The notes beneath the pieces were generated by a model. The model had not been told where the DNA came from. It did no database searches and saw only the letters and a list, made by a program, of their open reading frames with translations. Below are positions 1-12,137 of a DNA stretch of 64,000 bases, piece by piece; position 1 is the stretch's first letter, and every line of letters starts with the position of its first letter. The stretch spans positions 36,123,265 to 36,187,264 of the forward strand of contig NC_088303.1 of assembly GCF_032854445.1 (NCBI RefSeq), in the 5' to 3' direction. This stretch comes from Liolophura sinensis (taxonomy: Eukaryota; Mollusca; Polyplacophora; Chitonida; Chitonidae). A program made the translations under genes and the position numbers.

Positions 1-3000
1 ATTAAACTTGATCAACAGAATGGCACATACAGAACTACTGAATCTGGGCGGTACAAGTGTAGAATTCTGGGAATTACCTGGGCATGTTAGAGATAAAAGA
101 GTTAAGAACATGCAATACAGAAATAGTTATTGATTTGTAAATAATAATTAGTTGTAGATTGTAAATAGATACAATCTACATGTACAAATTATGAGCCACA
201 TACAAATATGTCATAAATTAAATCGATAAATAAGAAGATCTAATTGTTTTAAATTATAAATATTAAAGAAGAAGAATTACACTTTGTGACTGATAACCCT
301 AACGGTTTGGTTTGAATAAGTCTTGATAACCACATGAAATATACGTTCAGGAAATGCAGAAAATTGGCTTTACAGCTTAAGATTAAGATCACGAAGCTGT
401 CTTAGACTTAAGTCAGACTCTAAGTATTAAAATAAAAAATTAGTAACTCATAAGTAACAGTATTAAGACTGTTTTTAAGTCAAGACTAAGTCTTAAGGCA
501 GCTTCATTATCCCGGAGTAATGACACCATTATTCATAAAGCTGACAATTCCTATGAAACATTCACTAGTAAAGACTAGTAAAAACACACTTACTGCATAT
601 CTTTTATAGTGTTTGTGGACTTGTGCAGTCAATCCTTCCAGGTAAGGTTCCAGTTAGCGCTTGCTTTGTAACTTCCTGATCTACACATCAACATGTTCCT
701 GGTTTTGAGAATTTCAAATCCTTGATAACTGGCACTAATAACAACTGGAGATTTTGATGAGGTAGCTGAAGCTACCTGCTCCCTCAAGGTGTGCCGAAGC
801 TACCTGTTGCCTACAGGTGTAATTAAAACTGAGCTTAGAGATGTCCGACAACAAGGTAAGCGTTTTACTTACACAGACACACCTGACATTCAACCAGAGC
901 ACACACAGACTGAGTTGAGTCCCGAGGTTCCAGTGAGTGCCCTCACAGCAGTACAGCATACAATCAAGTCACCGTGCATATGTATATATATATATACTCC
1001 ACTTACTGCACACCCTAGTCTCTCGATGTCATCCAAACAACTGGTTTAACCCCACTGTCAAGCACTACACACAAACAACCCTCAGGCCAAATCTTTAGCA
1101 GATTGACCCTAGAGAATCACACCTGGCTCTTTCATGGCTTCAGTCCTGGCTAACTTGTAAATGTATACCAGTTAATTTATATTAACCAGTACACATTTGT
1201 ACATACACTGATTCAATCTCTAAATGTTCTCTCAACCTGACTTTCACATGCGCACAAGTGCATGGAAGGGGAATTTCATGGGCTCCTTAGCGCTAGCATT
1301 CTGAAGTTATTAGGTTCCCACGGTGTTGAGCGGTTGGCTGTCCATTGTGAGACATGTTAGAATGTCTATGTTAAAAGCTGCCTATTGTGCTGAGCACTGA
1401 GGCATTCAGGCTAAAACCAAACCACAAGTTACAGTGCGACATTAATAGTGTCCTAACATATTCCACTCTAATATATCACTTCATTTGAAGCATTAGAAAG
1501 CTAAAATCACACGTTTCTGTGACACTTACAAACTCAATGTGGCAAAACAGTTTCTTCTTTCATATCCTGGGTTGAATATGTTAATCCAAGGTCCAATTCT
1601 ATGAGAGAGCAATATTATCACCCAGAATAAAACTCATAAATAATAAACTGCTAAATGTTTACACATATTTTTACACCAATGCTAACATTTATGACAATTG
1701 CTACAGTATCAACACATATTTCTTGCAGGTACAATTAAGAGAAAAAACAACAAACAATATAACCTGAATTATTTTGGAAGATGGTGCTTAGTAACTCTAT
1801 AAATCAAATTTTGATCCTGACACTGGCAACTTCAAACAATGCCACAGGATACACCAGATCAGAGAAACTGAAAATGATGTTGCATCGCTCCAGTGCTCAT
1901 ATGGCTAAAAGGCAAAACAATGTGACATGTCTGTGTGACACATGTTCAAACACTTGCAGGTATGTTGTGTTTGACTACTAACTGATTGTTAACAACATTT
2001 TGGCACTTTTGATTTTCTCACAGTAACATTGTACAAATAAAAAGGTGTGCTTTTTAAAATTTATGCCGGACACTTTCTAAATGATTTAACAAATTTGATA
2101 TGGTGTTGTCTTTTCTTTTAACATGTGGATTTACAGCAGAATGGTACAGTACATCCCCATACGTTGAATGTTTACAGACAAATACACCCAATTGCTGGCT
2201 CCATTATGAAAATTCATGATTTTAGTATAAAGAAATCTTGCAATTGTAAATTCCAAGCAGTTTCTACTTTTTCTTATTAAGTCTTTCAAATTATGAAGAC
2301 GAAATTACGTCTCATCTCTTTGCTTGCTCTTAACAGAAAAACAAACAATGAGAAACTGATCGATCAAAATGGAATAAATAATGTGGTATTTTATAACATC
2401 ACGTGTAATTGATACAAGCTGAATGAAGACAATCAAGTAAAACACCTAGATCTATCATCCCGTCTGTATTACAAACTGCTTATGGAACATAATGACAGGA
2501 GAGAACTGTTAAGTTAATTTCTTGTTATATCTGGTTTTAATACAAATTCCCAGGGAGGTTCTTTTCAAAAAATTTGAAAGAGACCAGAGAACCTGTAAGT
2601 ATTATGGTCTTTGTTTACACTGGGGGTCTAGTGGGACCACGCTATTAAAAGACATGAAGTATTATACACTTACTCCTGTCAAAGACCATCTGTATGTCTG
2701 AGTGAATTTGCACAAAAGAGCCTACCTCTGAACTGGTTCTAACAATATACACACAATATCTAAAGACAGGTGTTTTGTTGCATTACAACATACAACTTTC
2801 AGGTGAATCTGAAGTTTATATCAACACCCATTCTCTTGCACCTCTGTGCTACATGTAGGTTTTCTCTTCCACGTCATTGGATACTGTAGCCCAGGCTTAC
2901 TGTTTACAGGTAAGATTAATCTTTCTAAGAGGCGTAAACACCTGAATTATTGAGTAACACAAAAGGACACCTTGAGAGCCACTTAATTTTGTGCTTCTTA

Positions 3001-5264
3001 ACATAACATCTGTGCCTTAGATGACTTATTAAGTGGTAAGGCTGAGCATAATTTGATATGAATTGATTTAATCAGCACAAAACATTGAAATGGAGCTTGA
3101 TGTACATATGGCAGGAGTAAAGTTCCAAGGAGATTACTCTATTCGGTACAGAAATCAAAGAATTGGAATCATATTTACAGATATAGAAGCTGACAACATA
3201 ATCTGATCAAAGCAACTAAAACAAAACAATAAAATACAAATATATTTCTGCACAACAAGTAAATAACATCAGATTTAATAAGATGATTAACAAGGTGAGA
3301 TTTTAATTTACTTTAAAACAAAGACATTGACAAAATGCAGTGAAGTCATTTCGATAATTTGTTCCATTTCCTAGGCCCAGATAATAAAAAGTCATTTTAG
3401 CAAATTTGCAAACAACTTAACATCACAGCAGAACTGTTTAAAAGATGTTGTCATTTTTGACATTGTGCACTTTAAGTTTGATCTAGGAATTCAGGAATCA
3501 AAATATCAGATAATATCTTGTCATTCTTGGTCAATGTAGATTGATTTCAAAGTTTGAATATCTTCCTTGATAACTATGCAAAATGTGATCAGTAAATACT
3601 CAAACATTATACTGTCTACCACAGGAAGTTTCCCAGACTATCACTCTCTTGCCTTTCAAACAAACAAAAACCTGACAAAGAACAATTGAAAAAGTATTTC
3701 AAGAGCCCTTTGTGCAAACCTCCTGCTATTTTTAAGTTGGTACATGTCTTTAGTTGTTGTTTTGATATGATAGCCCTTGCAGATGGGTAGCTTTGTCCGG
3801 GTTATGTTCCATTTAATAAACGTATTAATTGCTCAATGTCCTAAATCATGCGTTGCCATCAGTCATACAATCACAGCAATATTTCATCCACCAATCAACT
3901 CAAGAACAGAGTGTTTACCCTTTGGAATATTTCCAAATCACTTTAGCCCTCTCTGGGTTGGGAGAAGAGTAAGCTAGATGGGTGAGAGGGGCTGCATCAG
4001 CAATTTTCACTGCGGTCAGAAAACGACAGAAGACATGAAACTTATGTTTTTTTAGGGCATTCTATCTTGGTTGTGTTAACACTTAACTGTTGCCTTCGTG
4101 CCTAAATATTTAACTGGTAAATTCCCAATGGCACACAGTACGGGTCTTTCTTTGACCCCAATCTCCAAACACCAAAGGAAACTGTAAGACTTTTGATTCT
4201 TTCGGAGGGACTATCACACTCTCATTTATCTGTCAGGGGTGCCATGTATGTCAAACTAACACCTTGCTCCTTAATTTGACGTTTTAATTGCATGGTGGCT
4301 TTAATTACGGAACCCTGGGTGTTGGCAGTCATTGGTTTCTTGCATGGTCAAGCTGCCTGGATAGAGGAGTTGATTTCTCTTCTCATCTGAGAAACGAAGA
4401 AAAGTGCCTCATCCAACTCACTCTGAAACATGATTGTTTATCACACATTTTGGTAAAATGAAAAATCAGCGATGATCGGCATTGCACACCAGATCTGGCG
4501 GTGCCAGGTCTGAACACGCTAGGAGTTATAGGTGTGTTGATGAATGAGCACATTCTTGTTCATGTTCCGATCTGAGTTCAAAGTGTTATAAAGTTGACAG
4601 TGTCTATTAGCAACTCACCAAAATGAAATGTAGTCATGCGCAATGATAGCAAGTAATGCAGTCTGTCAAAACCGAAAACTGAGATGACAATTTAGCATCA
4701 ATAGTTTCTAACGTGTGGCGATACACTGTGATTAAAAAACAGACAAAAGTTTGTTTCTTATTTGTTAAGTACTTAGTATTTTATGCCGTATTCAAGAATA
4801 CTTCACTTATCAGATGAAAGTTCACCCATAAATACGCTTCCACAAAGTGACAGCTACACAGTTAGTGGTTGTCCCTTACGAGTTACCTCCCCTCCACTTG
4901 ACTTTTAAAGAGCATTAAGTGAAGGTATCACATCTCCTGGAAATAAACAGAACCTTTGTATTATTAAATTAGATACGCTTAGACCCACAAATGTTGTATT
5001 TATTTAAATTAAGGTCCTCCACACAACCTTAATAATATTATTGTATTATATTCTACAGTTACTATACGGAAGGTACCTTTTTTCACGGCAACACTTCTAT
5101 ATGGTCACTGTAGAAAGGAAATGAGAACAGTTATCACAGTCTGAGATTATTGATTCTGATCTGACTTAATCATCCCACCTTAATGGTTTCAATCTTAATA
5201 GTCATAGTCATCATGATGTCTACTACTAGCTGTAGGCCTACTCAAGAAAATTTCAGTTTCGTGC
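1..5264. other. Intergenic AT-rich DNA, no gene seen
   Basis: No open frame here is longer than about 66 codons and none shows protein-like composition flanked by splice signals. The stretch is AT-rich and has a small inverted repeat at about 393-506 (listed separately), an imperfect palindrome at about 1158-1199, and scattered short motifs such as GAGTTACCTCCCCT near 4880. I see nothing else that can be supported. An exon shorter than about 150 bp could be missed. Confidence 0.6.
393..506. repeat. Inverted repeat, MITE-like hairpin
   Basis: The left arm begins GAAGCTGTCTTAGACTTAAG. Its near-complement, ending in TCTTAAGGCAGCTTC, lies about 55 bp further on. The arms are about 29 bp and match at most positions, with a few mismatches and indels. 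The loop is AT-rich and there is no coding sequence. This is the form expected of a decayed palindromic MITE, but I could not define a target-site duplication, so the transposon origin is inference. Confidence 0.5.
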
Positions 5265-6506
5265 ATGACACAGGTCATGTTAATGGATGGAAGCAAGCCC
5301 CAAGGGAAAGCATCCAGCATACCTAACCAGGGGGCAGTGCCTGACAGTCCTCAGCAGCAGTTCCAAGGCAAAATAGCAAGCATACCTAACCAGATGGCAG
5401 TGCCTGACAATCCTCAACAGCAGTTCCAGGGGAAAGCAGCCAGCATACCTAACCAGGTGGCAGTGACTGACAATCCTCAGCAGCAGTCCCAAGGCAAAAT
5501 AGCAAGCATACCTAACCAGATGGCAGTGCCTGACAATCCTCGACAGCAGTTCCAGGGGAAAGTAGCCAGCATACCTAACCAGATGGCAGTGCCTGACAAT
5601 CCTCAACAGCAGTTCCAGGGGAAAGCAGCCAGCATACCTAACCAGGTGGCAGTGACTGACAATCCTCAGCAGCAGTCCCAAGGCAAAATAGCAAGCATAC
5701 CTAACCAAATGGCAGTGCCTGTCAATCCTCGACAGCAGTTCCAGGGGAAAGTAGCCAGCATACCTAACCAGATGGCAGTGCCTGACAATCCTCGACAGCA
5801 GTTCCAGGGGAAAGTAGCCAGCATACCTAACCAGATGGCAGTGCCTGACAATCCTCGACAGCAGTTCCAGGGGAAAGTAGCCAGCATACCTAACCAGATG
5901 GCAGTGCCTGACAATCCTCAACAGCAGTTCCAAGGGAAAGTAGCCATCATACCTAACCAGATGGCAGTGTCTGACAATCCTCAGCAGCAGTCCCAAGGCA
6001 AAATAGCAAGCATACCTAACCAGATAACAGTGCCTGACAATCCTCAACAGCAGTTCCAGGGGAAAGTAGCCATCATACCTAACCAGATGGCAGTGCCTGA
6101 CAATCCTCAACAGCAGTTCCAAGGCAAAATAGCAAGCATAACCAACAAAATGGCAGTGCCTGACAATCCTCAACAGCAGTTCCAAAGCAAAATAGCAAGC
6201 ATACCTAACCAGATGGCAGTGCCTGACAATCCCCAACAGCAGTTCCAGGGGAAAGTAGCCAGCATACCTAACCAGATGGCAGTGCCTGATAATCATCAGC
6301 AGCAGTACCAAGGGAAAGTAGCCATCATACCTAACCAGATGGCAGTGCCTGACAATCCTCAGCAGCGGTTCCAAGGGAAAGTAGCCATCATACCTAACCA
6401 GATGGCAGTGCCTGACAATCCTCAGCAGCAGTCTCAAGGGAAAGCTGCCAGCATACCTAACCAGTGCCTGACAATCCCCAGCAGCAGTCCCAAGGGAAAG
6501 CAGTAA
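5265..6506 (+). CDS. Candidate repetitive protein: 19 copies of a 21-residue Pro/Gln/Asn-rich unit (may be only a minisatellite)
   Basis: From ATG 5265 (or 5280/5286 in the same frame) a 413-codon frame consists almost wholly of a 21-residue repeat of the form GK(I/V/A)A(S/I)IPNQ(M/V)AVPDNP(Q/R)QQ(F/S)Q. The DNA unit is 63 bp, a multiple of three, so any mutation-free frame stays open. The final copy lost about 7 bp relative to the others, which shifts the frame and gives the stop at 6506. AATAAA lies at 6699-6704, and a possible acceptor (AAAATTTCAG) sits just before 5256, so it could be the last exon of a gene. Against this, the opposite strand is also open for 424 codons, differences between copies are about as often replacing as silent, and I see no signal peptide or non-repeat domain. 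A secreted structural or matrix protein is imaginable but unsupported. Confidence 0.3.
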   Translation: MTQVMLMDGSKPQGKASSIPNQGAVPDSPQQQFQGKIASIPNQMAVPDNPQQQFQGKAASIPNQVAVTDNPQQQSQGKIASIPNQMAVPDNPRQQFQGKVASIPNQMAVPDNPQQQFQGKAASIPNQVAVTDNPQQQSQGKIASIPNQMAVPVNPRQQFQGKVASIPNQMAVPDNPRQQFQGKVASIPNQMAVPDNPRQQFQGKVASIPNQMAVPDNPQQQFQGKVAIIPNQMAVSDNPQQQSQGKIASIPNQITVPDNPQQQFQGKVAIIPNQMAVPDNPQQQFQGKIASITNKMAVPDNPQQQFQSKIASIPNQMAVPDNPQQQFQGKVASIPNQMAVPDNHQQQYQGKVAIIPNQMAVPDNPQQRFQGKVAIIPNQMAVPDNPQQQSQGKAASIPNQCLTIPSSSPKGKQ

Positions 6507-6541
6507 GCATACCTTACCAGATAACAGTGCCTGACCATCCA
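5299..6541. repeat. 63-bp minisatellite, about 20 copies with higher-order structure
   Basis: Tandem units of 63 bp centre on GCATACCTAACCAGATGGCA and CAACAGCAGTTCCA. Copies 2-4 and 5-7 form a duplicated three-unit block: the AVTDNPQQQSQ type copy recurs as units 3 and 6, each followed by an NPRQQFQ type copy. Units 8-10 are nearly identical and look recently homogenised. Units 11-18 are more divergent. The last copies carry a 7-bp deletion and decay into unique sequence around 6541. Confidence 0.95.
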
Positions 6542-7229
6542 CAGCATACAGCACATGCGTCTCTCCCTATATTCGCTCTACATCATTGCAACCACTAGGC
6601 TGGTTTGACTTTTGGTGCCCATGCGATGCACTGGGGCTTGTTTAGGCTTAGCCTCACCACTGGTGCCCTTGCGCGGTACTATTTAATTGGTATTTATTAA
6701 TAAAATTGTTTCAGGTGTTCTTGCTGTGCATACGTCTGATGGAAAGACAGAATGTTTATAAAGAATTATTAGAAAAAAAGATTGAGACAAAGTTTTTGTG
6801 TTTCATGACATCAACTCTTGCCTCATCACCGTGAAGCAAGTGACCTCGGCGTTGTTCAAGATTTCTGTACAAAATTTACTAGCGGTGGCAGTGATGAATC
6901 CTTAGCAGAACTAGCGACTTCGTGGGTTTTGAACCTGCAACCTTATCAGTCAACAGCTGGTGGACTCTCGACGGGAATTAATTATGGTTCTGCTTTCCAC
7001 CACCTGCCAACTCTGCCATCTCCAATCTAGTCAAAAAATATTAAATAGGGCATACACTTGCATGTACATGTCTAATAAATAGGCCTAGGGCATAATCATG
7101 GTAAATTATTGGCACGGCCGACACAACCGGCCAATCATCAACATCGATGATAAGTGATAGTGGCAAACAAACTTTTGTAAATAAAGCGAGAAAAACATGT
7201 ACATAATATATGTACTGTGTCATTTAACG
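6507..7229. other. Non-coding flank of the 63-bp array
   Basis: The last degenerate repeat copy is followed by unique sequence with a poly(A)-signal-like AATAAA at 6699-6704 in ATTTATTAATAAAATTG context. The frame at 6818-7030 (70 codons) has no family resemblance. Around 6925-6945, GGGTTTTGAACCTGCAACC resembles an antisense tRNA B box, which hints at an old SINE remnant. No gene is supported. Confidence 0.5.
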
Positions 7230-7364
7230 ATTAGGGCATGCTCTGGCCCCAGGTGGCTACTTCAACTCCTTTCTTTATACTGGGATGGCAGAGTACGATA
7301 CTCTATCAGCCCAATATAAAGAGAAGAGCTAAGGTAGCCGCCCAAGGCTAGACGTGCTCTAAAT
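7230..7364. repeat. Foldback (hairpin) element, 65-bp arms
   Basis: The sequence from ATTAGGGCATGCTCTGG to GCAGAGTACG (7230-7297) is followed directly by its inverted, roughly 75% identical counterpart, ending GACGTGCTCTAAAT at 7364. There is essentially no loop, so the whole 135 bp can fold into one stem. This is typical of a palindromic MITE remnant. Related fragments may occur near 7425-7480 and 15,950-15,990 (shared AGCTAAAGGCCGCCC-like text). Confidence 0.7.
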
Positions 7365-8050
7365 ATGGCAACATGAAATTCAAATGTTACGAGGTTTGAC
7401 ACCGGAGAATTTTAGCGCTAACTAACCCAAGGCTAAGCTGGACGTTCCCACCAGAAGGCCCAGCTTCGGTCATTTGGACTTCCAAGCGGATAATTTCACT
7501 AAAAAAAATGCATTCAAATATGGTGGTTGGAGTTACAATTTATCCAGTTTCCCCTAGTTTCATGCTTGTGTGGATTCATTAGTGATGACACATGGGAACA
7601 CCTAGCTGGAATTGATAGCTGAAATGACTATAACTACGGACAGACAAAGTATTTGGTGCCCAGCAGTAGTATATTAAAGCCAGCTAGGGAAGTCCAGAGG
7701 TGTTCACGGTAAGCTTGTGGAACAAGACAGGGCTGTGATAGTATACGTAATCTCTGCCCAACAAAGCGAGATATTCCATATGTTGACGCTGGAACCAGCA
7801 CAAGAACACATCGCCGATAATATTATATAGTATTACAATATTATTTAAACATTTGTGGCTATATATACATTAGTACTAAAAAACATTTGAATGATGACCA
7901 GTATTTGGGCTGAAAACTTTCAGGCCTACTGAGTTGTCAATGAAATACGGTGGACAGTTAGTAGTTTTGCCTTAAGAGTTACCTCCTCTGACTCCACATG
8001 ATCAAATGTCTGAAGGCGTTTACAAGAGACAATCCTCAAAGTAAAAGTTG

Positions 8051-8180
8051 GAATGAATGAATGAATGCTTGGGGTTTAAGGTCGTACTCAACATTTTTTC
8101 AGTCTTATGACGACGAAGAAATCCTTAGGGTGCATGTACGTGTAATGTGCCTCCTTGTTGCAGAAAAGATCCGGGCCGGT
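8051..8180 (-). mobile_element. SINE-B copy, internally deleted
   Basis: Reading from the plus strand, a GAAT tail is followed by GCTTGGGGTTTAAGGTCGTA, the tail region of SINE-B in reverse, through GTGCCTCCTTGTTGCAG. It then jumps directly to GGGCCGG, the very start of the SINE head. Compared with the full copies at 11,761, 13,265 and 22,451, about 230 bp of the middle is absent while both ends are kept. No duplication could be fixed because the flank is simple sequence. Confidence 0.7.
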
Positions 8181-9065
8181 CAAGTAAGTTTTTTTATATG
8201 CTCGTGTTGACTTCTTGGTCATACAAAATCGTCCAATCAAAGCGAACTCTTATAGGCAATATTTGTCCCGAAAATTTACAGGCTTCAAATCCCGCACAGC
8301 CGCACAGAGACGTTTGAATTGAAAATATCTTTTAAAAATAGACTGGAAAGCAAAAATGATACCTTGAGAATAAATCAGCTCAACTACCCCTTTTATACGT
8401 TCAGGATGAGCCCAACAATTTTTTTGCCAAACCCAACGTCAGAGCAATCTCCGACAAGGGTATAAATGGATTTGTCGATCCGAGACCAGCGAAAAGGGCA
8501 TGCACTAGACTGTATAATCATCGACATCCACCGGTGATTGTCATGTGCTGTGGGGGATTTTTTTAAAAATCGAAATTCATGTGCCTTGAGTGTTAATACG
8601 TTTTCATGCAGACTGGTCAGAATTTTCTGCCTAACTGGTGACAAATTTCATGGCGTAACCAGGTTGATTTTGATAAATACTGAGAGACCTGGTGATTTTG
8701 TAACAAACAACAGGCATACGTACATTATCCCGTTATTTTCAATGCTCATTATGAGTCTGAAGCCTTATTTTCTTCCATTTTAAAATTATATACAACATGG
8801 TGGTAAATATGAAAACAAACTGTGTTCTGTGACACACAAGCAGGTTCCAACCAGTGTAAAACACATCATTCTCTATAGCTCGTGTTATGCTGCAGTGCTA
8901 GGCTATATACCTCTTAGTTATAGGAGCACAACTTCGTGTGCACAAGAATTGTTACGTATTGTAATAAAGAGCCAAGAGTTTGGACTTGGACTGATAGTTT
9001 TTGGTACGTTTATGTTCCCCATATAACTGAACTCTCATATACGGGTATAATTCCACTGCACCAAT

Positions 9066-9127
9066 TATGGTGGGAGGAAACGGACAGAGCCGGGGAGAAA
9101 CCCGTGACCATCCGCACCAACTTTTAA
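9066..9127 (-). mobile_element. SINE-A fragment, reverse orientation
   Basis: The reverse complement reads GCGGATGGTCACGGGTTTC then GTTTCCTCCCACCATAAT, which matches the central segment of the full SINE-A copy at 13,974-14,255. Head and tail are missing. Confidence 0.6.
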
Positions 9128-9422
9128 ACTTGTTTTTTTTTCTTCTTCACAAATTGTTTCTTTGACCATGTCAGTTTAACAACTCTGTATATACTACACA
9201 ATGCTACTTTACAATAAATCCCATCTTTTTCTGAAAAGTCCAGCTTCGTCGCAAATTAGATTATTTGAGTCGCAAGAGACACAGATGAGTGACATTTACA
9301 ATTAATGTATGGGACAACATTAATGCATATTTGTATAAATATTATATTTATTTATATATCTATTTGTAAATTTTCCACCAAACAGCGGCACTCACAGATG
9401 TGCCATTTTTTAAATTGAAGTG

Positions 9423-9674
9423 TTAGTTAGCGCGCTAGCGCAGCGTAATGACCCAGCAGTCTCTCACCAATGCGGTCGCTGTGAGTTCAAGTCCAGCTCA
9501 TGCTGGCTTCCTCTCCGGCCGTACGTGGGAAGGTCTTTCAGCAACCTGCGGTTGGTCGTGGGTTTCCCCCAGGCTGTGTCCGGTTTCCTCCCACCATAAT
9601 GCTGGCCGCCGTCGAATAAGCGAAATATTCTTGAGTACGGTGTAAAACACCAATCAAATAAATAAATAAATAAA
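9423..9674 (+). mobile_element. SINE-A copy, nearly complete
   Basis: It starts in the tRNA-like head (GTTAGTTAGCGCGCTAGCGC) and continues through the box-B-like GTGAGTTCAAGTCC, the CTCCGGCCGTACGTGGGAAG body, the CCACCATAATGCTGGCCGCC core and the TTCTTGAGTACGG...GTAAAACACC end, with an (AAATA)n tail. The first about 30 bp of the head, with box A, are missing. It is tRNA-derived and non-coding, and the frame across it is incidental. Confidence 0.9.
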
Positions 9675-11747
9675 ATTGAGGATTGAGAGTAAAAGATGAT
9701 GGTCTAGGTCAAATATAAATTCATGACTGCATTGAAAACGTCATCACATCTCGAAAGCTAGGTCAACGTTAATTAGACAATGAGACAATTTCAAACAAAG
9801 TAGAAAAGTCAAGGCCAAGATCTAAAACGACCTCGAATGCGTACTTCTATGAACCGTTTTTGAGGTCATTGAATTTGCTTTAATCTTTAATTTAACACAA
9901 CAGTATTCTACTAAATCTTGTTTAACGCTTGCTTTGGTGTCGCGTTGTATGGAGAATTGATCTTCATGCCACTTTTTAGCCAGTTGGAGATTTTGGTGTG
10001 ACCTTACATGACCACTGTACTGAGTCGTTGACAGCCAATTAGTATGCAGGCGGGTTGGTTTTTGATTGGATGAGCTAGGACTTAGAGATAAAAGCACTTG
10101 CCTGGCGGTTGAAGGGTGCAGTTCATACCAAACTTATCTGCCATTAGTTTTTATAACTTTGGCGTTTTCTCTCGTCAGGTCGTTATATCCTGTAGGCTAC
10201 AACTGAATAAAGAATTACTGCCAGTCAATCATCAACAGTTTGTTCGCCACGATATGGCTGAAATATTGCCGATGTGGCGTTAAGCCATAATCATTCATTC
10301 AACAGTTTGTCATGTTCCATTGCGATCCCAGTCGGGAATGTTCCAGCAAACATATAGTCAAGAGCCGTAACCGTTATGAATTGCTTTATGTACATGGAGT
10401 TTACAATAATCGGATATCATTATTGCATTTCTCTTCCACAGCAACTGCCAAACACTTCTTTTTATCCTTAACCGAATAACTAGTAATCAGAGATTTAAGT
10501 CGCAAAGTACAAACAATCACGACGGCGGTCATTTCGCTCTGCGTGGAGACCATGAAACTTCTCCGTCTAAATTCTTTATCGAAAAAACATTTTCTACAAA
10601 CGGGAAAAGCACAAGTCTTGCATTGGGGGCTAATTTCAGTGGTGAAAAGAAAATAGCAGACATATCGTATGATGAGCGGCAATTTCAATATAGCCATACA
10701 GCACCGGATTGCTGGACTAAAGCAAAACTGGAATTAGTAGACAGAACTGCCTGAAGATGGAGAAATGGGACCCATACAATACGAACAATACAATGAGCTT
10801 TGTTGTTCCAACATAACTCAAAATCCATGCCAAAAGTTTTAACTTATTGTATATAGGATAAATAAAATAAGAGTGGATGTTGTGCATAAATTACTTAAAA
10901 CAGATGTAGTAAATAGTTTTCAATCATCTTGGCAGTGATTTTGGCAAGATACAAGTCGCGTGGAATCCAGGGGGCGACCAATTAACTGATGCATGATGCT
11001 CCATGTCATACTCATTTTGGTCTACTGTTCATAATCGTATTACATGTAGATATGTGAACATATTCGTCTACAATGTCTGCACGCCCACATGCTTTCTGTT
11101 CGAGCACTGTTCAAGAGTGTTTCCTTAATGGCGGAGAAATACAAATTGTGGAAATATTTCTTGGAGCATAGGACCGCTTCCACCCACGACGCAATGTAAT
11201 TAAGTGCTATAACTACATGACTTATACAGTGCATTTGATTGATACATCTGAAACTTTTATTTGAATAAATCCTTTGCGACTCGAGCAAGTAAATGTCTAA
11301 TTGGATGATGATGACGGTCTGCTCAGTTCCATAAGGAGACTTTCGCGTGTCTGTCGAATCAAGGCAGAAAACTAAGTGACATGAAATCGTAGCGATGTAT
11401 ACAGTTGGTGTCTGATTTTATTTAATAAAGATGTTGGAACCTGGACACGAACAAAACATATCGAATTTTTCTGGCAATTAAGATCTTTCTGTTCTAGCTT
11501 TTTCAAGCCCACACCTGAAAATAAAATTAAAATGTCAGATCGGGTGTATGCCGAATGGGAGACAGAATCAGTTGGTTCACAGGAGACAGCAAACAGCAGA
11601 TCACCTTTTGACTATGCCACAGGGATGTGAACACTTACATTCACCAACAATAATAACACAATGAGGAATTACATTTTCTTTACCAGGCTTTCATAAAGTA
11701 AGAAATCAAGATGGACATATGCAAAGAGAAGCATGCCGTTCTGCTTT
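9675..11747. other. Intergenic DNA between SINE copies
   Basis: No frame longer than 98 codons and no family resemblance. It contains a 55-bp truncated SINE-C insertion (listed) and otherwise unique-looking AT-rich sequence. Nothing further can be supported. Confidence 0.5.
10244..10298 (+). mobile_element. SINE-C 3' end, 5'-truncated insertion
   Basis: CACGATATGGCTGAAATATT, GTGGCGTTAAGCCATAATCA and an ATTC tail are flanked by perfect 12-bp duplications TCAACAGTTTGT (10,232-10,243 and 10,299-10,310). A similar tail lies at 27,336-27,398, showing a third dispersed family. Only about 55 bp of the element was copied. Confidence 0.65.
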
Positions 11748-11760
11748 TAATAATGATGGA

Positions 11761-12124
11761 GTGAGTGAGTGAGTGCTTGGGGTTTAACGTCGTACTCAAC
11801 AATTTTTCAGTCATATGACGACGAAGGAATCATTAGGGTGCATGTACGTGTAATGTGCCTCCTTGTTGCAGGACGGATTTCCACCGCTCTTTTATTTAGT
11901 GCTGCTTCACTGAGACGACTTACCGAAGGCAAGTAAGCCGCCCCGCCCGAGCCATTATACTGATACGGGTCAACCAGTCGTTGCACTATCCCCTTCATGC
12001 TGAACGCCAAGCGAGGAAGTTACAACTTCCTCTTTTAAAGTCTTAGGTGTGACTTGATCTAGGATTGATCCTGGATCTACCGATCCCGAAGCGGACGCTC
12101 TACCAACTGTGCTGTCCGGGCCGG
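11761..12124 (-). mobile_element. SINE-B, full length, with target-site duplication
   Basis: Flanked by identical TAATAATGATGGA (11,748-11,760 and 12,125-12,137). On the minus strand the order is a tRNA-like head (GGCCCGGACAGCACAGTTGG), a body, then a tail with CATATGACTGAAAAATTGTT, GAGTACGACGTTAAACCCC and CACTCACTCACTC. It is non-coding, and the minus-strand frames here are incidental. The intact duplication suggests a fairly young insertion. Confidence 0.95.
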
Positions 12125-12137
12125 TAATAATGATGGA

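Noticed and set aside
5280-6554. 424-codon minus-strand frame over the 63-bp array
   Set aside because: It is a mirror of the tandem repeat: a 63-bp period keeps any stop-free frame open on either strand. Composition (Cys/Leu/Arg/His) looks like an antisense shadow, with no independent support.
6905-6990. Antisense tRNA-like B box (TTTTGAACCTGCAACC), similar to about 31,150
   Set aside because: Possible fragments of another SINE head, but neither a body nor a tail could be recognised.
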